Source of the DNA: Eupeodes corollae | Lineage: Eukaryota > Arthropoda > Insecta > Diptera > Syrphidae | Length of the DNA: 64,000 nt | Direction: 5' to 3' | Assembly: GCF_945859685.1 (NCBI RefSeq) | Contig: NC_079147.1 | Coordinates: 99,564,315-99,628,314, forward strand | Part shown: piece by piece, positions 1 to 10,168 of the stretch | Layout: each line of letters begins with the position of its first letter | Numbering within the stretch: position 1 is the stretch's first letter | Translations under genes and position numbers: made by a program | Notes under the pieces: generated by a model | The model's input: only the letters and a program-made list of their open reading frames with translations | Told to the model about the DNA's origin: nothing | The model's database searches: none

Positions 1-1
1 C

Positions 2-2152
2 TATTACTGTCAACCAGGTATATTGAGTGACCCAATCACTCTACCGATACTCAAACGTGCCCGAACCGTAAACGGGGAAATATTAATTAATAAATGCCAC
101 GAAGCATTAATATTAAATACGAAAACAAGATTTTATGTAATAAGAAATCTTGAATACGAAGCTCTAATAGGAGCAAATTTATTAAGTCTGGTCAATGCCA
201 GAATAGATTTTAATGATAACACATTAAAATATAATAGTAAATCTGAAAAAATATATTTTGAAGAAGATTATAATATGATTAATCATATTCAGGGAAGTGA
301 TGTATGTAAACAAGTGGATGAGATGATGAAGAAAATAAAAAGTATTCATTCAAACATTGATACCACATTGCCTTTTAGGACTGATGTTACAGCGGAAATC
401 CGTACAAGTTCAGACCGTCCTATTTGGACTAAGCAATATCCTTATCCCTTAAGCGCAAACAAGTTCGTGAATAACGAAATTCATGATCTATTGAAAAAAA
501 ATATAATAAGGCCGTCAAAAAGTCCTTACAACTCGCCAGTTTGGGTTGTTCCAAAGAAAGGAACGAACGAGGATGGCACTTCCAAAAATCGTTTAGTTAT
601 TGATTATAAGAAATTAAACGAACAAACAATTTCGGATAAATATCCAATACCTGACACTAACGTCATATTATCTAATTTAGGAAAGGCAAAGTACTTTTCG
701 ACATTAGATCTAGAAAGTGGATTCCACCAAATAAAGATGAAGGAATCTGACATAGAAAAGACAAGCTTTAGTATTAATAATGGCAAGTATGAATATACAA
801 GATTGCCTTTTGGATTGAAGAATGCGCCTTCAATATTCCAACGTGCTATGGATGACATATTAAGACCTTATATAGGTAAATTCTGTCATGTTTATATAGA
901 TGATATAATTATATATTCAAATTCACTAGAAGAACATACAGATCATCTAAACACAATTATTAATACTCTAAAACAAGCAAACATGAAAATTTCAATAGAG
1001 AAATCTACCTTATATGAAGAAAAAGTAGATTTTTTAGGTTATGTCATCGGACATAATGTTATTAAAACCAATCCTAATAAGATACAAACTATAAAAGATT
1101 ATCCTCAACCAAAAACCTTGAGACAACTTAGATCATTCTTAGGAATGATAGGCTACTACAGGAAATTTATACGTAACTATGCGCAAATAGCGAAACCACT
1201 TACAAAATTCCTACAGAGCGAAAATGGACAAGTTTCCACACATGTCGCCAAGAAAACAGAAATTAATTTAGATAATGAAGGAATTAATGCTTTCGAAAAC
1301 CTTAAAAAACATTTAACCTCCGAAATCGAATTAAATCAACCCGATTACTCTAAACCATTCATTTTAACTACCGATGCCTCAGATGACGCCATCGGAGCTG
1401 TCTTATCACAAGATAAAAAACCGATTACCTTTATATCAAAAACGCTGGGAAAAACTGAAAGGAATTACGCGGCGAACGAAAAAGAGCTGTACGCTATCGT
1501 TTACGCTCTGAAAAACTTACGTAACTACCTATACGGTGTTACAAATCTTGAGATCCATACGGATCACCAACCCCTCACATTTGCGGTATCACCCCGCAAC
1601 CCAAACGCCAAAATGAAACGATGGCATGCGCTAATCGAGGAATACGCACCAAAGATGGTTTACAAACCAGGAACAACCAATGTAGTTGCCGATGCATTGT
1701 CAAGGCAAAATCTGAATCAGATTACCGATAGCGATTCTATTGCAACGTTACACTCAGCCGAAAGTAGTGAAGAAGACGATATTGAAATTATCGAACGTCC
1801 TGTGAACATGTATAACCAACAAATAATTATAAATAAAGGTCTAGAAACAATTCATGAGCAATTAATTCCTTTTTCTAACAAAAAAAGACATCTTATCACA
1901 TATTCTAATCCCGAAGATATTATCCCTTTATTTAAAGAATACCTTAAGGAAGGTATTGTAGCATTATTCACTACTCCAGAGGTAGTATATGAAATCAAAA
2001 ATATACTAAAAAATAATTTTAAAAACAAATTCGTAAGAACAAAATTTTTTGCTAATGATATTACAAATAAGGATGATCAGACCTCTATAATACAAACAAA
2101 TACAATAGACACCCCCACGTACATCCAATTGGCGAGGCGCCAATTCCTTTAA
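2..2152 (+). CDS. pol: Errantivirus Pol, 5'-partial: protease end, reverse transcriptase, RNase H
   Basis: The frame is open from base 2, so the protein continues off the left edge; there is no need to invoke the TTG at 23 as a start. Residues below count from that TTG. An ALIGANLL stretch near residue 47 resembles the C-terminal retropepsin motif; the catalytic Asp of the protease would lie outside the window. Reverse transcriptase spans about 150-345, with STLDLESGF (Asp229), LPFGLKNAP and the catalytic YIDD at 291-294. RNase H spans about 446-562 with TTDAS (Asp451), ANEKELY (Glu486), HTDHQPL (Asp514) and ADALSRQ (Asp557). The RT and RNase H catalytic residues are all present with no internal stop. 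The frame ends where the integrase N-terminus should begin; the rest of integrase is in another frame downstream. Gypsy/errantivirus assignment is firm from domain order and the env that follows. Confidence 0.93.
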   Translation, partial: YYCQPGILSDPITLPILKRARTVNGEILINKCHEALILNTKTRFYVIRNLEYEALIGANLLSLVNARIDFNDNTLKYNSKSEKIYFEEDYNMINHIQGSDVCKQVDEMMKKIKSIHSNIDTTLPFRTDVTAEIRTSSDRPIWTKQYPYPLSANKFVNNEIHDLLKKNIIRPSKSPYNSPVWVVPKKGTNEDGTSKNRLVIDYKKLNEQTISDKYPIPDTNVILSNLGKAKYFSTLDLESGFHQIKMKESDIEKTSFSINNGKYEYTRLPFGLKNAPSIFQRAMDDILRPYIGKFCHVYIDDIIIYSNSLEEHTDHLNTIINTLKQANMKISIEKSTLYEEKVDFLGYVIGHNVIKTNPNKIQTIKDYPQPKTLRQLRSFLGMIGYYRKFIRNYAQIAKPLTKFLQSENGQVSTHVAKKTEINLDNEGINAFENLKKHLTSEIELNQPDYSKPFILTTDASDDAIGAVLSQDKKPITFISKTLGKTERNYAANEKELYAIVYALKNLRNYLYGVTNLEIHTDHQPLTFAVSPRNPNAKMKRWHALIEEYAPKMVYKPGTTNVVADALSRQNLNQITDSDSIATLHSAESSEEDDIEIIERPVNMYNQQIIINKGLETIHEQLIPFSNKKRHLITYSNPEDIIPLFKEYLKEGIVALFTTPEVVYEIKNILKNNFKNKFVRTKFFANDITNKDDQTSIIQTNTIDTPTYIQLARRQFL

Positions 2153-2835
2153 AAGAGGGAGAGACTGTACACATAGACGTTATGTTTACAGAAAAATTAC
2201 AATTCTTGACATGTATAGATGCATACTCTAAATTTTTGATGATAAAAAATATTGACAACCGTCAAGATATGGCAAATAAAGTTTTAGAAATTTTACAAGT
2301 TTTCCCTGAATGCAAAAATATTATTTGTGACCAAGACGTAGCATTTACCTCTGCTGTCTTTACGACTCTTATGAAAAGATCAGATATTACAATATACTAT
2401 ACTCCTCCTTACCATAGTACAACAAACGGACAAATAGAGAGATGCCATAGCACTCTACAAGAAATAGCTAGATGTTTGAAACAAGAACATAAATTACTTG
2501 ATGCGATAGAAATTTATATAAGAGCTGCGAAAGAATACAATAAAACTATTCACTCTTCTACGCAGAAGAAACCAATAGAAATTCTTTATAACAAAACTTT
2601 TCATGAAGACGTTCCCTTTAAGTTAGCCATAGCTCAAGACAAAATGCTTGACACACATAATAAGAAAAGAAAAACAAAAAAACTAGAACCGAATGACATA
2701 GTTTACCAAAAAATGACAGGAGTACGTAATAAGTTACAACCAAAGTTTAAGAAAAGAATTGTAGTACAGGATTTAGGAAATAAAATAAAGTTAAGTAATA
2801 AAAGAATTGTCCACGAGGATAACCTTAAACTTTAA
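2077..2835 (+). pseudogene. pol: Errantivirus integrase core and C-terminal domain, out of frame with Pol and lacking the zinc-finger
   Basis: This frame opens at 2077; the first ATG is at 2182. Counting from that ATG, the catalytic triad is Asp13 (TCIDAYSKF), Asp50 (IICDQDVAF) and Glu86 (TNGQIERCH), i.e. a D,D-35-E spacing, which is canonical for retroviral/gypsy integrases. A basic C-terminal region with a chromatin-binding-like end follows (IVHEDNLKL). The reading frame is shifted by -1 relative to Pol, and the two frames overlap at 2077-2152. Neither frame holds the HHCC zinc-binding module normally found between RNase H and the core: the last 70 residues of the Pol frame contain no Cys. 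I infer a deletion plus frameshift near 2100-2150, which would make integration-competent Pol impossible from this copy. Confidence 0.85.
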
Positions 2836-2840
2836 ATTTT

Positions 2841-2842
2841 AG
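2841..2842 (+). promoter_or_regulatory. Possible 3' splice site for env mRNA
   Basis: A short pyrimidine-rich stretch ending in TTTTAG lies directly upstream of the env ATG (2846). Errantivirus env is known to be expressed from a spliced subgenomic RNA, so an acceptor is expected here. The donor would be outside the window. Inference only. Confidence 0.35.
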
Positions 2843-2845
2843 ACA

Positions 2846-4237
2846 ATGGACGTCATACTTGTCATACTCATATTTATAGTCCAGACAAACGCCGATGTTA
2901 TTGATTACACGAGAGAAAACTATCTGTTAGTAGAAGACAGTGAAGTCTTTATTTATGAAAACACTTCAAATATTTTTCATGTGACTAACCTCACAAAAAT
3001 TAGAAATTTTCTGGACAATACACGTGAAAGGATAATATTAGATCACGAAGAAGCATACGCTGACACACCTAGAGGAACTAGACATGACAATAACTTACTT
3101 ATAATAGAAACATTGCTGGACCAACTAACGATCACACGCTCCAAACGAGCTATAGAAACCTTAGGCACCATCTGGAAATGGATAGCTGGTTCTCCTGATC
3201 ATGACGACGAACTAATCATTGAAAACAAAATTAACGATCTTATAAAAAATAATAATAAACAGTTTGTAACTAATATACAATTGTTTGAAGCAGTCAGCAC
3301 GGTGACGCACACTATTAGAGACGAGTGGGTTACTGAAAAATGTAAAATTATAATTTTTGAATTACAGAACATGATAAATACTTTAACGTTAGCTAAATTA
3401 AAAATTTTAAACCCAGCCATATTTAATATAAGAGATATTAAAGAAATTATAAATCATGAAATTGTAAAAACATTCACTATAAGTGATCTGATAGATATAT
3501 CAGAATTTAAAATTGCTCAAAAAGCAGAAATAATTGTTATATATATTAAGTATCCTATAATCTATAAAAAATGTAAATTATATGAAGCTAGAGCAATCAG
3601 TCAACAAGACGGAAAGCTAATTTTAGATAAAGAGATTATAAAATGTAATTCCAAATTTGTAAATGTTAAAAATTGTAAGAAAGAAATGGAACACACATAT
3701 TGTGAAATTAATAAAAATAACAGTTGTTTATCTGAGTTGCTTAACGACCAGAAAACAAAATGTAATAAAATTAAAGAGAAAAACATAGACTTAGAAGAAA
3801 TCAAAGATGGCGCTATTCTAATATCAGGACAGCATGCAGTCGACAATGTATCACTCGACGGAGTATATTTGATAAATTTCGAGAACTTTACTAACATAGA
3901 TGGCAAGATCTATTACAACCCCACAAGAAGCATACAAAACTACCTTAAGACTCAAACAATTAACAGATACGAAATAGAAAACTATTATGAGTCACTAGAT
4001 GAGAATCTAAAGTTTGAAAACATAAACCTACTTCAAAGTATAAAAATGCAAGTCGAAAATAATCCAATTATATCAACTACAGGTTTATTTTTCTTTGTAA
4101 CACTCATACTTACACTTTTAGTACAGTATTCAAAACGAACAAGAATACCAAAACTCTCAGAAGATGAAATGATAAACCTAAGAGTAAACAAAATTATGAC
4201 AATAGTCAGAAGGGAAGTTCCGGAGGAAACTTTTTAA
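2846..4237 (+). CDS. env: Errantivirus envelope glycoprotein, uninterrupted ORF
   Basis: This is a 463-residue open frame starting 10 bases after the integrase stop. It has the full errantivirus Env layout: a hydrophobic signal peptide (residues 1-16), a furin-type site RSKR at 98-101 (bases 3137-3148) followed by a glycine-containing hydrophobic segment (about 102-116) that matches the position of the fusion peptide in insect Env/baculovirus F-type proteins, a helical ectodomain, paired cysteines in the 240-310 region, a transmembrane segment at about 408-427 and a basic cytoplasmic tail ending at 463. N-glycosylation sequons are visible at N39, N48, N291, N334 and N347. There is no internal stop. 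In family terms it would mediate membrane fusion and infective transfer between cells. Intactness of the frame beside a damaged integrase is notable. I am confident of identity, not of activity. Confidence 0.9.
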   Translation: MDVILVILIFIVQTNADVIDYTRENYLLVEDSEVFIYENTSNIFHVTNLTKIRNFLDNTRERIILDHEEAYADTPRGTRHDNNLLIIETLLDQLTITRSKRAIETLGTIWKWIAGSPDHDDELIIENKINDLIKNNNKQFVTNIQLFEAVSTVTHTIRDEWVTEKCKIIIFELQNMINTLTLAKLKILNPAIFNIRDIKEIINHEIVKTFTISDLIDISEFKIAQKAEIIVIYIKYPIIYKKCKLYEARAISQQDGKLILDKEIIKCNSKFVNVKNCKKEMEHTYCEINKNNSCLSELLNDQKTKCNKIKEKNIDLEEIKDGAILISGQHAVDNVSLDGVYLINFENFTNIDGKIYYNPTRSIQNYLKTQTINRYEIENYYESLDENLKFENINLLQSIKMQVENNPIISTTGLFFFVTLILTLLVQYSKRTRIPKLSEDEMINLRVNKIMTIVRREVPEETF

Positions 4238-4248
4238 AGAAAGAAGGG
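4236..4248 (+). promoter_or_regulatory. Polypurine tract of the errantivirus
   Basis: A purine-only run (AAAGAAAGAAGGG) overlaps the env stop and sits immediately before an AGTTAAC sequence, the expected start of a gypsy-type LTR. It would prime plus-strand DNA synthesis. Confidence 0.7.
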
Positions 4249-4540
4249 AGTTAACACATGATATCTCAATCATGAAAAGTGTCACCAACCTCACAGGAAA
4301 TAGATTTAATAAACAAATATATCGAAATCTCAACATCACGTCCGATGCCGAAATAAGAAACATGATACTCCTGGTAACCAGACAATGCTATGATATAAAC
4401 ATCATCTCTCTTGGTAGGGATATTGAATATTTTTAGATGCTAGCTTTTAGAATTAATTGTACCTTAGAAGTAAGCGGTTGAAATTGGTGTAATAAAATAT
4501 TTTTATTTTTTAAAACTTGAAATATAAATGATATAAATTA
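4249..4540 (+). repeat. Putative 3' LTR of the errantivirus
   Basis: It starts with AGTTAAC directly after the polypurine tract and contains an AATAAA signal at 4491-4496. I placed the right end where homology to the family A LINE begins (about 4541), giving roughly 290 bases. The 5' LTR is not in the window, so neither the end nor the target-site duplication can be confirmed. Confidence 0.55.
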
Positions 4541-5212
4541 ATTTGCACTATTCTTTCAAGTACGATGTTAAAAAAAATCGCGTGACAGCACATCACCTTG
4601 TCTAAAACCTTTTTCAGCGTGAGTACTCCATGGTCATCCTGCACAAACGGACGAGTTTGGCAGGGATGCCAAAACTAGACATGGCTCTATACAGATCGTC
4701 ACTGTAGATGCTTTCAAATGCAGCCTTGCAATGGATGATGAGATAAAGGGTTTCGATTTGATGTTATTGGGTTTTTTCCAGGATCTGCCGTAATGTGAAT
4801 ATTTGATCGACTGTGGACTTTCCTGATCTAAAACCACACTCATTGGGACCTATCAGCTTGTTGACGATGGGCTTTAGACGTTAACAAATTACGGCAGAGA
4901 AGATTTTATGGGCGATGTTAAGTAGGCTGATACCTCTATAGTTGGTGCAGTTTAGAGGGTTTCCTTTTTTCAGGGTCGGGCAAACAATACTGAGGTTCTA
5001 TTCATCAGGCATGCTTTTTTCCGACCATATCTTACAGATAAGTTGGTGCATGCTCCTAACCAACTTATCTTCCGCTGCTTTAAAGAGCTTGGCATTCAAG
5101 CCATCCACTCAAGTGGGTTTATTAGACTTCAGGTTAGATATGGTAATCTTTCCTTCATTTAAGTCGGAAGGACGGGATTGTTGGCTTCGTCGTCTATGTA
5201 GAATGTATCAAT
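4541..5212 (-). mobile_element. RTE-like LINE family A, RT fragment
   Basis: On the minus strand this matches the central reverse transcriptase part of the copy at 46.6-47.3 kb nearly base for base in places (for example the FRQGDA-equivalent region at 4590-4615). It is riddled with stops. It ends at its left side just before the position where the catalytic YADD codons would lie, exactly where the errantivirus LTR appears to end. That is consistent with the retrovirus having inserted into this LINE, the remaining part then lying left of the window. Confidence 0.75.
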
Positions 5213-8200
5213 CAATCTTAACAGAATTTCCAATTTTGATTATTTATTATTTAAAAATAATAAAAGGTTGTTTTCCCTTAATTTTCGGAAACTGGATGAA
5301 TAATATTTAATATTTCGGGGAAGCTAAAGAGATTATGTTTAACCTTAAAATATTCTAAGCTGAAAGTTTACTTAGCTGTAGCGTTAGGAAAATATCAAGG
5401 ACTTAAAAAGGAAATATAACAGTGAACATTACAAATTGGAAATACTAAAAACGTAGTTGGTTTAAGCATTTCACCTGTTTTATTGTTTGGAGTAGAAAAA
5501 TATAATTTTTAGACAGTACGCCCGAGGTTAACTGATAGAAATTCCCAGAAAAGCCTGTGTTACAGCTGAATTGTTTGATCAAAGGAATAAATTTAGGCTC
5601 ACACAATTTAGGACAAGTGCACAGCTCTCCTTTTTTTGATTTTATAAGGGTTCGTTCAATAAGTTCTTTTGAATTTTGACAGTCGAAAGTAACATATTGT
5701 TGAAGTTACATTTTCTATCAATTTATCTGTTACATTCAGAACTTTTTGTTATATCATCATGGACAGATTTTGCAGTCATCAAAACGTGTGAATGATGAAA
5801 TTGTTTTACCAGAAAAGACGTTCGTTCTAATCGAGCAACGTACTCCTATTTACGTTATCGGAAATCGTCCTCCGCAGAAGAGAAGAATCAGAAAAGGTCA
5901 CTTCTTGTATTTTTGGTGTAGAGTTGAGAACGTCATCAGTCCTTATTCCATTGAGAACGACAAGCGACTTTAACCGTCTTTCTTCTCAAACAAGTGATCA
6001 AAGTTTGCCACCAAGTTCTTGTGGGGAGATATTAAACTTAAGATTTGTATCTTTTTGGCCAATGCTGCATAATCAATTCAAGACCTTAAAATTTCTTGAA
6101 GTTGACGAGAACATATACAGCTTCAAATGTGCAAATTTCATAGTAAAGGATATGATGCTTCAATCAAGGCGAAGCTGCTATTTTACTATTATAATTTCAT
6201 AATGGAATGCCATCCTCTTTACAATGGAAGAAATATCCACATATATAATTTAGCCCTCTTCTCTTATGATATTCATGGACCTAGTAAAATATTGTTTTAT
6301 TAAGACGTAAGCTCTTCACGAAAAACCCTTTACTTGAATATTTCCAAGGTGGATTCTATATGAAACCGAAGGATTTCAAAAATTCCAAAAAAATAAAAAT
6401 TTGCATGAACTTTTAATTTTATTGAAATTCTTAGGAATTCAACCACCGCCGCCACCGAAGCATATATCATTTAAGAAGAAATAAATTGGGAGGCTTTCAT
6501 TACCATTACCCTTTCTAAATTCTTATTCTCGTTGAGCTGACGTGCAAAAATGTGCCTCAGCAAAAATCCTCTATTAAAAATGTCTGAATACACCAATTCA
6601 TTTAGTATGAAAATAACTCCGGTTTTTTTGTCTTTGCTTTATTGGAAAATCTTTTTTCCCATCAAATTGATGTTTTGTTAACAAGGGTTATGTCTGAAGA
6701 GCAAGGCTGAAGGCAGATAGCCCTAAAACTTTTTTTAGACAGCCGCTGTCCAGCCAGGTGTATCTGTGGGAGTACATTCTACGCTAAAAGAATGTTGAAA
6801 AAATACCAACAGGCATCCAAAATTTCTATAATGTGAACATTAATGAATATTAAGACCTGGAATTGTTACAACACACCGTCTTCGTCCACCCCCCCTTCAC
6901 CATTCACAACGGCTGACTAAATTCGTAAAATGCGAAAAAAGGACTTAATTTCATTCAAGGCCATTACCATGAAAAAATTTCGGGTCCATTGAAGTTAAGT
7001 GATATTACATTGTTGTACATAACCAAAAAACAAATATTTGTAGGTAAGACAAGAAGTGGGTTTTATAACGAATTCAGTCGAAATATCATAAAAGAATAGG
7101 AACTTCGCTACACCATCATTATGGCATGGTTATGGGAGGCTATATTGACGGTATAAGAAGGTAGGGATCTTATTTTTTGTTCTTACGTTTACGACCATAA
7201 GTTAATCTTTACTCTTATTTTTCTTCTTCTTCAAAACTCAATTCAAACCATGGACAATGAATGACGTAAATTAGGCAATATAGGTTGGCTCTTACATTTA
7301 TTACATTTTTCTATAGCTTCAATAAATAAAGAGTTTTTTTTTTTGCTGTGGGTTGTTTCTCGAGAAAGAAGCAGAACCTGAGGCTCTTAAGGCAAAAAAG
7401 GAAATATTAGCTGGGTAAATGGAAATGGCAATAACTGATGACCTTTTTCATTCTTTGTAGAAGAAAAAGTCCCGGTTTTACCTTTACCGGAATTGATGAA
7501 TAATTAAGTGAACGAAGTCGAATTGTTAATTGCAAAATACTCTTTTATGTTTTTGTTTTTTTTTAGATTACCGGAAACGGTACTTAAACTTATATTTTGA
7601 TACCTGAAAATTGATTCCAAACGAATGGTCAAAACTCTCAAAGTCAAACTATAGTCAAAAAAGGGTGTTTCATATTATTTTTCTTTTATTTTGTTTAATA
7701 ACTCTCAAGGCGTTTAATTGTTTACAAGATGTTCTAAGCATTTCGTAGCATTTTTGTTTGTTCGTTAAATCTGCTAACGATAAAAATAAGGCCCGAAAGT
7801 TGCGCAGAGAAAATTAGAAACATCCTATTATGTGTCTATGGGGAGGGAGGTTTGCAGGAGGTCAGAATGCTTCCCATTACATAGCTCATTGTTAATACTT
7901 CGTAATGAAAAACATTTCATTTGCCAAATTTGAGGCTTACCTATTTTCTAAACAAATCTTTGGTTTATATTTGGGTCAAATAAAATTTTAAATTTATGGC
8001 GTAATTTGTATTGATAGCTGAAACACTGTTCTATTAGCTTCCTTTCAAAAAATAGACCATTTCAAATTCACAATTATGTGATCAATTTTTGTCCAAGATC
8101 AAAACTTGTGTGGATTATAAAAATAATACATTGAGTATAGTTAATGTCTGATAAGTTTGAATTATCGGAAAAATTAATATTTGTGTACTTGTTTAATACT

Positions 8201-8556
8201 CCTCCGAGTATTATTTTCCAGAAATGTGTATGTTCCCAATTTAACAAAAATCATATTTATGCAAAATTCTCGTAGAAAACTTCTTTTCTCCGAAAACTTA
8301 TCAAAAAGAGTTATAATCTTGTTGGGTCAGATTTTATGAGCTACAATGTGTACCCTACGAATTTTTAAAAAGAATATCCGTATAGTTTCTGAGTAATATG
8401 GATAAAACAGAAGTTCACCTTCTTTCAACCTCCTTTTCAAATCTAGTTTACTTTTAAGGAACGTAAACCACCACACTTCAACTTTGTCGAAATTTGTAAT
8501 TTAAAGTAAATACGTTCTTTAATCTCCTATTAAGTTTAGCTTCCTCAAATATAAAA
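5213..8556. other. No recognisable gene or element
   Basis: AT-rich sequence with only short chance frames. A 75-codon frame at 5746-5973 (+) rich in Arg/Lys near its middle was examined and not recognised. A short CCACCGCC-type run lies near 6443-6460. Confidence 0.5.
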
Positions 8557-8640
8557 AAGGGCTAAAAGGTTAGCCACACTGATAACATCCCGTTCCCCTC
8601 TATCGTTTTTTTTTTTTTAAAGTTTAACAAAATTTGTATC
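8557..8640 (-). repeat. CIR element fragment, B end
   Basis: Contains a diverged version of the CIR B motif (GCCACACTGATAAC followed by a cytosine-rich stretch) preceded by AAAAAAGGGCT. Related to 32896-32940 and 12072-12115. Only the end is preserved. Confidence 0.45.
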
Positions 8641-8779
8641 TTAGTTCTTAGTTTAGTGTGCTATCTCCCTATGTAAACGGTTTTTAGTATTGTTTTGTCT
8701 TTCGTTTTCTTAATATGACTTAACGAAGCTTTGGAAGTATTCCTATATTTTTACTGTTCATAAAAAAGGAGCAAAAAAT

Positions 8780-9700
8780 AATGTTATGAACTGCAGGCCC
8801 TTAGCCAAGCTTTCTTCAATTCCCAAGCTCTTCGAAAGCATTGTCTTAAGAGCAGATACACTACAACCAATCTTACAACGTTATCACTACAGACTTTAAA
8901 AAGAGTCTTTGTTGATAATACCTTCAGAACAGCTGACATAGTTGTTATTAGGTTCTCAATCTTGATCCCATTTATGCAATCTCAAGAGTCCCTCAAGGGA
9001 GCCACCTTGGTCCTTTATTATTTGTCTTTATTATAAACGACGTTATAAATGGCATTGATAAATTCAACTGTCTCTATTTACGCTGATGACATGAAATAAA
9101 CAAAGGTTATTCATCTGACTCCAAAATGAACTTAACTCATTTCACACTTGGTGTGACAAACATTTCTTAAGACCCAATGTAGCTGAACCCGTAAGCGTTC
9201 ACATCTTCCCTACTGAACTCATAATTTGCACGATGTTAATATTCATTCTGTGTGTAGTATTCGCGACTTAAGAGTTGTTTGCGACACTCTATTAAGTTAT
9301 CGAGCCCATTTGTATTATTAAGGCCAACATATTACTTGGCTTTATCAAGCGTTGTTCTAAAGAAATCACGAACCCTTACGTCACTAAATCCCTTTACACC
9401 ACCTTTGTTAGACATCTACTTCGTCTCGTCATCAGAACTCTCAATTGTCAAAAAATTGAATCTTTACAATGCCGTTTTGATTCGATTCGACTCACAATTT
9501 CTTCTAGAAAAGATTAATATTTACTAATCCAAGTAACGTCAGATAGACCTTTTCTCTTTCCCCTTCCTCGTTGCCATACATATTGCCTTTTTGAAACTAT
9601 TACTAGAATAAACGTGCATACAACCTTTGACTTCTATATCATTCCTTCCTTCCTTAGAAACAATCTATACAACTCGTTTTAAGTATTTCGTTCATTAAAA
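8780..9700 (+). pseudogene. Jockey-type LINE reverse transcriptase remnant
   Basis: Conceptual translation with frameshifts shows, in order, an NCRPLAKLSSIPKLFE block (RT motif 2a region), an SQESLKGATLVLYY block (degraded PQGS..GP), a YADDMK catalytic motif near 9080 and, after a frameshift, LLGFIKRCSKEITNPYV with KSLYTTFVR, which are characteristic of the post-RT region of Jockey-group non-LTR elements. Stops and indels break it into at least five pieces; no endonuclease is visible. The segment resembles the copy at 21.99-23.4 kb in the post-RT region (LGFIKR block) but reads on the opposite strand. Confidence 0.72.
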
Positions 9701-9737
9701 ACTAATGTGTGGGATTTCAGGCCCAAGCCTAGGTTAA

Positions 9738-9880
9738 TATTAAAAAAGAGTCTGGTACGCTATCCACACTGATAACTTACCATCCCTGCAGTCGATTTGT
9801 CCTGCTTAAAACTTAAAAAAAAATAGAATATAACAATATTTTGATTTTGGCTTAATAATTTGGAGTCAAGATCTTTCTTG
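9738..9880 (-). repeat. CIR element fragment, B end
   Basis: AAAAAAGAGTCTGG followed by CACACTGATAACTTACC and GTCGATTTGTCCTGC matches the B-end subterminal sequence at 32896-32950. It fades out in AT-rich sequence. Confidence 0.55.
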
Positions 9881-10168
9881 TTTCTCCTAACCTTGAGTCG
9901 AAAAACATTTTTTATCACTATTTTTTTGTTGCTCTTGCAAGTTTTTAAGCAAATATTACTGAAAATCGAAATTAGTAAGTAATTCATTTTATTAGAACAA
10001 TTATTTGGTTACAAAGTTTATGTATCATGGTATTGAATTTGAGATAGCCTTGGCTTAGCAGTCAGCTTGAATGGCAATATATTAAAATGTGAATGAAGGG
10101 TGATATAAACATAATTAAAAGGAAAATTAAACTTCAAATATACTCAGTCATTAACAAATTTCTGTATT

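Noticed and set aside
2077..2152. Programmed -1 frameshift between Pol and integrase
   Set aside because: Pol and integrase are normally one frame in this group, no slippery heptamer with a downstream fold is evident, and the zinc finger is missing, so damage is more likely.
5746..6202. Overlapping 75- and 92-codon frames as a small gene
   Set aside because: No recognisable domain, no splice or promoter support, and the two overlap in different frames.
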